From assembly GCA_902475825.1 (NCBI GenBank), contig CABSBA010000013.1:1-16541 (forward strand): a stretch of 16,541 bases of DNA, written 5' to 3'. Within the stretch, counting starts at the first letter, position 1, and each line of letters starts with the position of its first letter. The DNA comes from an uncultured Collinsella sp. (GTDB taxonomy: Bacteria; Actinomycetota; Coriobacteriia; Coriobacteriales; Coriobacteriaceae). A program made the position numbers and the translations under genes. Below the pieces are notes generated by a model. The model saw only the letters and a list, made by a program, of their open reading frames with translations, did not search any database and was not told the origin of the DNA. This document shows positions 8,717-15,300 of this stretch, in pieces.

Positions 8717-9576
8717 TATTTACCGTCCAGCAGACGAAGGTGCTTAAGCGAGAGGTCGAGAATCGGCGCAGAGTGCGTCAGCGCCCCCGAGCTAATAAAG
8801 TCAACGCCCAGGTCGGCGAGCGCGCGGATATTGCTGGCGTCCACGTTGCCCGAGCACTCGGTCTTGGCGCGACCGGCGATAAGCTCAATCGCGGCAGCCA
8901 TGTCGTCGTGGGTCATGTTGTCGAGCATGATGATATCGGCACCGGCCCCAACTGCCTCGCGCACCATATCCAGGTTCTCGCACTCAATCTCGACCGTCGC
9001 GGTAAACGACGCATGGGCGCGCGCCATCTCAATCGCGCGTGCCACGCCACCGGCGGCGTCGATGTGGTTGTCCTTGAGCATGACAGCCGTCGACAGGTTA
9101 TAGCGGTGGTTGCTGCCACCGCCGATCTCGACTGCAGCCTTCTCGAAGACACGCATGCCCGGCGTGGTCTTGCGCGTGTCGACAAGCACGGTCTTGGTGC
9201 CCTCGAGCGCAGCTGCCATCCGATGCGTGTAAGTAGCGATGCCGCTCATGCGCTGCAGGTAGTTGAGCGCCACGCGCTCGCCCGAAAGCAGTACGCGCGC
9301 ATCGCCGCGCACCTGGCCCACGTGGTCACCGGCGTGCACCTCGTCACCATCGGCAACATCAAACAGCACCGAACTCTGCGAATCTAGCAGCTCAAAGGTG
9401 CGAGCGAACACATCCAAGCCCGCGATGATGCCATCGGCCTTGGCGATGAGCTCCACCGTGGCGGAACGCGCCGTGGGACACACGCTCGCCGTGCTCACGT
9501 CCTCAAAGGTAATGTCCTCGCGCAGAGCCTGCAGAATCAGATCATCGACGACGAGCTTCATGGTAATGGGATTCAT
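8716..9576 (-). CDS. nadC: Nicotinate-nucleotide diphosphorylase (quinolinate phosphoribosyltransferase)
   Basis: NadC converts quinolinate and phosphoribosyl pyrophosphate to nicotinate mononucleotide, CO2 and pyrophosphate, the last step specific to de novo NAD synthesis. The 286 residues are full length. Visible family motifs are ERVALNYLQRMSGIAT (100-115), DTRKTTPG (133-140), GGGSNHR (152-158), KDNHI (168-172), EIECENL (196-202), MLDN (217-220) and SSGALTHS (262-269). The basic Arg/Lys/His residues in these blocks bind the two acidic substrates. The ATG at 9576 is 3 nt after the nadB stop, with GGAGGAG inside the end of nadB 6 nt upstream. An in-frame ATG at residue 6 is possible but less well placed. 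Confidence 0.97.
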   Translation of the reverse strand: MNPITMKLVVDDLILQALREDITFEDVSTASVCPTARSATVELIAKADGIIAGLDVFARTFELLDSQSSVLFDVADGDEVHAGDHVGQVRGDARVLLSGERVALNYLQRMSGIATYTHRMAAALEGTKTVLVDTRKTTPGMRVFEKAAVEIGGGSNHRYNLSTAVMLKDNHIDAAGGVARAIEMARAHASFTATVEIECENLDMVREAVGAGADIIMLDNMTHDDMAAAIELIAGRAKTECSGNVDASNIRALADLGVDFISSGALTHSAPILDLSLKHLRLLDGK

Positions 9577-9579
9577 GGT

Positions 9580-10956
9580 CTACTCCTCCACGGCCTGCGT
9601 GCCGGCGGCACGGGCCAAATCATCGATTGCCAGGGTGTCGGCGCTCAGGGCGCGATGACGGCCATCGAGCGCGGGATCGCCCGCCTGCTCCACGGCCAGT
9701 GACTCGCCGGTACGCATGTACCACGCGGCGCGGCGACCCCAGACCAGCGCTTCGAGCAGGCTGTTTGATGCAAGGCGGTTCTTGCCGTGAACGCCGTTGC
9801 AGGCTGTCTCGCCCGCGGCGTAGAGCTCGGGCATCGAGGTGCGGCCGTCCTTGTCGACCCACACGCCGCCCATAAAGTAGTGCTGCGTGGGCGTAACGGG
9901 GATGGGCTCGTCCAAGATGTCGCGGCCGTCCTCCAGGCAGCGTGCGCGGATGTTGGCGAAGTGCCCGGTCACCACGTCGCGCTCGACGGGGGCAAAGCTT
10001 AGCCACTCGTGCTCGGTGCCGTCCTGCTTCATCTGCTCGCGAATGGCGGCGGCGACCACATCGCGCGGCTGAAGCTCGTCGGTAAAGCGTTCGCCGGCGG
10101 CGTTGAGCAAAATCGCGCCCTCGCCGCGGCAGCTCTCGCTGATCAGGAAGGTGCGGCCCGGCTGCGGCGAGAACAGACCCGTGGGGTGAATCTGCACGTA
10201 GTCCAGGTGCTCCATCTTAATGCCATGCTCCTGAGCAATGTAGCAGGCATCGCCCGTGAGCTGCGGGTAGTTGGTCGAATGGTCGTACACGCCGCCGATA
10301 CCGCCCGTCGCCCACAGCGTATGGCGGGCATGGATCTTAAACGGCTCGCCGACATACACGTCCTCGGCGGCGTTTGCCAGCTCGTCGGCGGGACGAACCG
10401 AGTTGTCCTCGTCCACGGAAACGGCGACGACACCGGTGCACACCGTGGCGCCGTCACGCTCGCCCGTCAGGATGTCGGTCATGGCCACGTGCTCCAAAAT
10501 CTGCACGTTATCAAGCTTGCGAACGGCCTGGAGCAGCTTAGTCGTGATCTCCTTGCCCGTAATGTCGGCATGGAAGGCAATGCGCGGACGGCTGTGTGCG
10601 CCCTCGCGGGTAAAGTCGAGGCTGCCGTCGGTCTTGCGCTCAAAATCCACGCCCATGGCCAGCAGGTCGTTGATGACCGAGCGGCTCGAGCGGATCATGA
10701 TGTCGACGCTCTCGCGGCGGTTCTCGTAGTGGCCGGCGTGCATGGTGTCCTCAAAGAAGGCATCGTAGTCTGAGCCTTCGGGCAGCACGCAGATTCCGCC
10801 CTGCGCGAGCATCGAGTCGCACTCGTCGACAGCGCCCTTGGAGAGCATGACCACGCGCGTGCTCGTCGGCAGATTGAGGGCCGCGTACAGACCCGCCACG
10901 CCGCAGCCGGCAATGACGACGTCGCACTCCATATCGGGGTATTGTTTGGTTTCCAC
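9580..10956 (-). CDS. nadB: L-aspartate oxidase, short form
   Basis: NadB oxidises L-aspartate to iminoaspartate with FAD; in an anaerobe fumarate is the probable electron acceptor. The Rossmann FAD site VVIAGCGVAGLYAAL (13-27) is followed by MLAQGGI (49-55), SRPRIAFHADITGKEI (122-137), ATGGIGG (216-222), QIHPTGL (255-261), SCRGEGA (275-281) and HYFMGG (359-364). The last FAD-binding block is GETACNGVHGKNRLASNSLLEALVWGR (382-408), with the substrate-binding arginine family position near it. I chose the GTG at 10956 because GAGAGG lies 6 nt upstream; the ATG at 11001 adds 15 residues with no ribosome site. At 458 residues it is about 80 shorter than E. coli NadB and largely lacks the C-terminal three-helix domain. 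Confidence 0.94.
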   Translation of the reverse strand: METKQYPDMECDVVIAGCGVAGLYAALNLPTSTRVVMLSKGAVDECDSMLAQGGICVLPEGSDYDAFFEDTMHAGHYENRRESVDIMIRSSRSVINDLLAMGVDFERKTDGSLDFTREGAHSRPRIAFHADITGKEITTKLLQAVRKLDNVQILEHVAMTDILTGERDGATVCTGVVAVSVDEDNSVRPADELANAAEDVYVGEPFKIHARHTLWATGGIGGVYDHSTNYPQLTGDACYIAQEHGIKMEHLDYVQIHPTGLFSPQPGRTFLISESCRGEGAILLNAAGERFTDELQPRDVVAAAIREQMKQDGTEHEWLSFAPVERDVVTGHFANIRARCLEDGRDILDEPIPVTPTQHYFMGGVWVDKDGRTSMPELYAAGETACNGVHGKNRLASNSLLEALVWGRRAAWYMRTGESLAVEQAGDPALDGRHRALSADTLAIDDLARAAGTQAVEE

Positions 10957-10975
10957 AGGAATCCTCTCCCTTGTA

Positions 10976-11008
10976 ATGTGACATAAGGGACTGCCCCTCA
11001 TGTCACAT
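10976..11008. repeat. Intercistronic hairpin between nadA and nadB
   Basis: ATGTGACATAAGGG (10976-10989) and 10995-11008 form a 14-bp stem with one mismatch and a 5-nt loop. It starts 4 nt past the nadA stop and ends about 20 nt before the chosen nadB GTG. No T-run follows. A role in mRNA stability or processing is more likely than termination. It overlaps the alternative nadB ATG at 11001, which would be hidden in the stem. Confidence 0.6.
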
Positions 11009-11012
11009 CGTT

Positions 11013-12038
11013 CTAGCGCGCCGCGTACTCGAGCATGCGGTCGAGCGTGAGCTTGGCCTGGTCGGCGGCCTCGTCCGACACGCCGATCTTCACCTCGCCC
11101 TCGCCCGTCTCTAGGCAGCGTACGAGCTTTTCGAGCGTGATGAGATCCATGTTGACGCAGGCGGGCTGCACCGCGGGGAAGTAGAACTTTTTACCGGTGC
11201 CCTGGCAGCGGCGCTCGAGCTCGTAGAGCACGCCGCGGACCGTCACGATGATGAACTCGCTGGCGTCCGACTCCTCGGCATACTTGATGATGCCGGCGGT
11301 GGAGCCGATGTAGTCGGCCTCGGCCAGCACGTCGGCTTTGCATTCGGGGTGCGCCAGCACGAGCGCGTCGGGATGCGCTTCCTGCGCGTCGACGATCTGC
11401 TCGACGGTGATGATGTGATGGCGCGGGCAATAGCCATTGTTGAGGATGACGTGCTTTTGCGGCACCTGCTCGGCTACGAAGCGGCCCAGGTTTTGATCGG
11501 GGATGAACAGGACGTGCTGTTGCGGCAGCTCGGACACAATCTTGACGGCGTTGGAGCTGGTGACGCACACGTCACTCCAGCTCTTGATCTCGACCGTCGA
11601 GTTGACGTAGCAGACCACGGCAAGGTCGTCGCCGTACTCGGCGCGCGCCGCATCGACCGTCTCGCGCTTGACCATGTGCGCCATGGGGCAGTCCGCGCCC
11701 GGCTCGGGCAGCAGCACGGTCTTGGTGGGGTTGAGCAGCTTGGCGCTCTCGCCCATAAACTCCACGCCGCACAGCACGATGGTCTGCTGCGGCAGGCTCT
11801 TGGCGAGCTTTGCCAGGTAGAAGCTGTCGCCGACGTAATCGGCAACGGCTTGGACCTCGGGCGCCACATAGTAGTGCGCCAGGATCACCGCGTCACGTTG
11901 GGTTTTTAGTTGCTGAATGGCCTCGACGAGCTCTGCGGGCACCAGTGCCGCGCGCTCCGTTGCCGTCGTTGCCGATGCTAGGCCAGCCGCGATATCGCGT
12001 GCAAGCTCCGACGCATCCATGTTCGCGCTCTGTGCCAT
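11013..12038 (-). CDS. nadA: Quinolinate synthase
   Basis: NadA condenses iminoaspartate with dihydroxyacetone phosphate to give quinolinate, using an oxygen-sensitive [4Fe-4S] cluster. The three expected ligands are visible: Cys90 in VLCGVEFMGESAKLL, Cys204 in NNGYCPRHHII and Cys294 in QPACVNMDLITLEKL. Substrate-binding motifs AHYYVAPEVQ (54-63), DSFYLAKLA (71-79), PDQNLG (180-185) and HPECKADV (230-237) are present. The length of 341 residues is normal for this class, with a low-complexity Ala/Thr N-terminus. The ATG at 12038 has GAGGGG 5 nt upstream; a TTG directly before it (12041) is less likely. It is the first gene of nadA-nadB-nadC-niaR. Confidence 0.97.
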   Translation of the reverse strand: MAQSANMDASELARDIAAGLASATTATERAALVPAELVEAIQQLKTQRDAVILAHYYVAPEVQAVADYVGDSFYLAKLAKSLPQQTIVLCGVEFMGESAKLLNPTKTVLLPEPGADCPMAHMVKRETVDAARAEYGDDLAVVCYVNSTVEIKSWSDVCVTSSNAVKIVSELPQQHVLFIPDQNLGRFVAEQVPQKHVILNNGYCPRHHIITVEQIVDAQEAHPDALVLAHPECKADVLAEADYIGSTAGIIKYAEESDASEFIIVTVRGVLYELERRCQGTGKKFYFPAVQPACVNMDLITLEKLVRCLETGEGEVKIGVSDEAADQAKLTLDRMLEYAAR

Positions 12039-12073
12039 CAAGGCCCCTCTCTTTTGGCGAATCTTGGGGCTTT

Positions 12074-12102
12074 AGTATGACACCTAGGTTTACAGCTGAC
12101 AA
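12074..12102 (-). promoter_or_regulatory. nadABC-niaR promoter
   Basis: On the minus strand TTGTCA (12102-12097) and CATACT (12079-12074) are separated by exactly 17 nt, a good housekeeping-sigma promoter. Transcription would begin near 12067, leaving a leader of about 28 nt before the nadA ATG. Both promoter elements overlap or abut the dyad at 12080-12123, so a protein bound there would block RNA polymerase. Confidence 0.7.
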
Positions 12103-12123
12103 GACAGCTGTAAACCTAGGTGT
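12080..12123. promoter_or_regulatory. Probable NiaR operator (19-bp perfect dyad)
   Basis: ACACCTAGGTTTACAGCTG (12080-12098) and its exact reverse complement (12105-12123) flank a 6-nt centre. The inner core, ACAGCTG, six bases, CAGCTGT, resembles the ACAG(C/G)TGTC-type dyads I recall for NiaR in Firmicutes. The dyad covers the spacer and -35 of the nadA promoter. Because niaR ends the same operon, feedback repression is the natural reading. A hairpin-like terminator for the upstream surface-protein gene is an alternative, but that gene already has one and no T-run follows here. Confidence 0.7.
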
Positions 12124-12147
12124 AAAGTTGAAATAAGGATTCAATCA

Positions 12148-12206
12148 TGCGGCAGGTCCATTTTCGAACTGGCAAGCTGAGGATAGTCGAAAATGGACCT
12201 GCCGCA
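12148..12206. repeat. Long intergenic inverted repeat between surface-protein gene and nadA
   Basis: Arms 12148-12167 and 12187-12206 are perfect 20-bp reverse complements around a 19-nt centre. The stem reads TGCGGCAGGTCCATTTTCGA on the left. It lies downstream of the surface-protein terminator and upstream of the nadA operator. No T-run is attached, so it looks like a dispersed palindromic element or a second transcript barrier. Confidence 0.8.
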
Positions 12207-12254
12207 CGGTTCGAGCAGCCCGTTTTGTCTTGGCCCGAGAAGCGGTAGGCATAA

Positions 12255-12286
12255 AGCGGGTCTGGATTGCTCGATCCAGACCCGCT
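12255..12286 (-). terminator. Intrinsic terminator of the surface-protein gene
   Basis: AGCGGGTCTGGAT (12255-12267) and its reverse complement (12274-12286) make a 13-bp perfect stem with a 6-nt loop, starting 16 nt after the stop codon. On the minus strand it is followed by TTTATG, a short U-tract. Confidence 0.85.
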
Positions 12287-12302
12287 GGGGACTGGCATGC
12301 GG

Positions 12303-15300
12303 TTAAGCGCGGCGCTTCATGGTCCACGCCAGCAGCAGAGCTGCCACACCGGCTGCGAGTCCGGCACCAGCCATGGCATACGTGCTGTCGCCGGACTCGG
12401 GCAACGTCTCCTTACCGGTCTTCTTCTTAGGCTTGGAAGTCGTAGTCGTGGTCGTAGTAGTAGTCGTAGTGGTCTGGCCAGGAGCGGGCTTGGCGGCCTC
12501 GGCAACGGTGAAGGTCGTCTCGGCAGTGCCCGTAGCCGAAACCACGCTCAGCTTGTGTTCGCCCACGCCGAGCGTCTTTAGGAAGCTCGCCTTGAGCGTC
12601 ACGATCGTAGAGCCCTCGGTGAGCACGTAGTTCTCGGCGGCGACCTCCCTATCGTCGACCAGCACCTTCTGGAAGTACCTGATCGGCGCGTTCGAGCGGA
12701 AGCTCAGGTTCTTGGCGGTGTCGACCGTAATCGCCTGACCCTTACCGTCGATGATCTCGGGCTTCAGAATCGCGATCTCCTCGGTCTTGCCCTTCTCGCC
12801 GCAGACGGTGCACTCTTGATGCTTCTCGCCCTTGGCCTCAACGGTCGCCGGCGTATCGACGACCCACTCAAAGGTATGCTCGGCCTTGTCGAGGACTTCG
12901 CCGCAGCGGCAGACATGCCAGTGGTTCTTGGCGTCGTGTGCCCAGCCGGAGCCGTCGGGCTCGTGCTTAAGCACGCCCTCGACCGTCACATTCACGTCGT
13001 GCTCGACGTCCTTAAGCTCAAAGGTGCCGGCGTCGGAGAGCTTAACGGCCTTACCGTCAACCTTTACGGCGTAGTCCTTGCTCGTAAAGTACGCACCGTC
13101 GATGCTGATGGCGAGCTTTGCGGAGCCATGCCAGTCGAGCTCGGTTGCCGTCGAGGTGAGCGAGTAGCCCACCTGGTTGCCCGGCAGCGTCACGACGAGC
13201 TTGCGGCCCGCCTTCACGGTAACCTCGGTAACAGCAGAGGCGTCGTAGTTGGCCTTGGCCTGATAGCGCACCTCGTACACGCCGGCGGCGAGATCCTTGA
13301 GCTCAGTCACGCCCTCGCCCACGGCCTGATACTCGGCAGCGCCCTTGGCGCGCCACTCCATGGCGGCGTCGACGCCCGTGATCTTGCCGTCCTTCTTGCC
13401 GCTCACGGTCTCGGCGGTGGTCTGGACCACCGGCGCGTCCTGCGCGGCGTTCTTGATGGAGAACTCGCAGGTCAAGCCCTCGGAAGGCAACATGTAGTTG
13501 CCAGCAGCCTTGCCCGTCAGCTCGACAAGGGTCGCCTTATAAGAGGTGCCGACCTCGGTCTGAGAGCCCTCGACGGTCGCGCCGAGGTCATCATTGCCGA
13601 TAACATTGCCGAGCGTGGCCACAGGGCAGTGCTCCTTGCCGTCATAGGTGAACTCGGTGGTGCCCCACGTCACAGTGAGCAGACGCTGGTTGATGGTGAA
13701 CGCGCCATCGACGAACGTGATGCTGTAGTTGGGGTTTGCACCCTCGGGCTGCGTCAGCTGCAGAGCATAGCCGCCCTCGCGCACGTTGTCGTCATCTTCG
13801 CGCTCGATCTCAATACCCTGAAGGCTCTCACCCTCGACAAGCTCGCCGGATGTGATCGTCCACGTAAACACGGGGTCGGCCTCGCCATAGGTCTTGGAGG
13901 CATCGTCGGCCGCAACCGTGATCGGGCACGGCTTGACCTCGAGCGTGACCTCGCCCTCGGCGGTCGTACCGTCGATCGTCACCTTATAGGAAACAGTCAG
14001 TGTGCCAACGTCGCGGATCTTGGGGGCCTCGGAGGACCAGTTCTTGCCGTCGGTGCTGTACTGGGCCGTCGCGCCCTCGGGCAGTCTCGTCGCATCGACC
14101 GTATGATACGCACCGTCGTACTCGTCGGAGTAGCCAGCGATAGCGGCAGCCGGAATCTCGACTGCAGGCAACGCATGTCCACAGACCGTGCACTGCTGAT
14201 GCTTGGAGCCAGCCTCGGTTGCCGTGGGCGCCTTGTCGACAACCCACTCAAAGGTGTGCGCAGCCTCGTCGATCTTCTCGCCGCAGGTGCACTCGTGCCA
14301 GTGCGCGTTATCGTCGGAGAGCCACTTATCGTTCACGACCTCGTGCTTGTGCACACCCTCGACCGTGATGGCGGTATTCTCCTCGACATCGCTCAGGACG
14401 AACCTTCCGTCCTCGTTCTTCTCGAGAAGCACGCCGTTTGCCTTGACAGCAAAGTCGTCGCCCGCGTAGTAGGCATCGGAGATCTTTACCGAGAACTCCA
14501 CGCTTTCGTGCCACTGCAGCCTGTTCGGGCTATGCCACACTATCGAGTACGCGTCATTTTTCTCGGAAAGGCTGACGTTCAGGTACTTGCCCTTGCCGAC
14601 ATGCACTTCCACAGGCGTGGACGGCAGGTAATTATCGGTCTCGGCATACCAAACCTGGTAGTCGCCAGCGGCAAGATTTTCAATCTTACCGTCTTCGGAA
14701 ACCATGGTCTCGCCATCGGCGTCCCCGGCTTCGGTGCGGAACAGGCGGTAGGCAACGCCGCCGTGCGCGCCTTCGATCTTGCCGTCGCACTTGCCACGGA
14801 TGGTTTCGGCGGTAGCCTTCAGGCCCTGAGGCTTCTCCTGCTCGGCCTTATAAATCGTGTAGGTATACTCAAGGTTTTCGGTAGGAAGGGCATAGTTCTT
14901 GATGACCTCGGGGTCACCGGCGAGGCCCGTCACCTTTGCCGGATAGCTACCGGCATCGATGCCCGTCGCGTTCTCGACCTCATAGGAGACCTTGCCCTCG
15001 TCACCCTCGGCAACATTGCTGACCGTGACCTTGGGGCCCTGAGGCTTGCCGTTATAGGTATACGTTCCGACCGCCCAGCCAACACCAATCTGGCGCTTGG
15101 TGATCTCGAACGTGCCGGTCTGGAGAAGCGTCAGTTCATAGTTACCCTGCCTGATCTTGTCCACCGTGTTGAGGGGCTCGCGCTGCTCAATCGTCAGCTT
15201 ATAGGCGCCCACGTTCTCGCCGGGCTCACGGTGAATCTTGAGCCAAGAGAGCGACTCGCCATTGGGGATCGTGCCCTCAACAGCCTCGAGTTTAAAGTTC

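Noticed and set aside
10957..11001. nadB start at the ATG at 11001
   Set aside because: No ribosome site, and the ATG lies inside the stem of the intercistronic hairpin. The GTG at 10956 has GAGAGG 6 nt upstream.
10976..11008. CRP-like site (TGTGA and TCACA ends)
   Set aside because: The half-sites are much farther apart than in a CRP operator and the element is between two co-transcribed genes, so it is better read as an RNA hairpin.
12080..12123. Second terminator for the surface-protein gene
   Set aside because: A better terminator with a U-tract already lies at 12255-12286. This dyad coincides with the nadA promoter and lacks a T-run.
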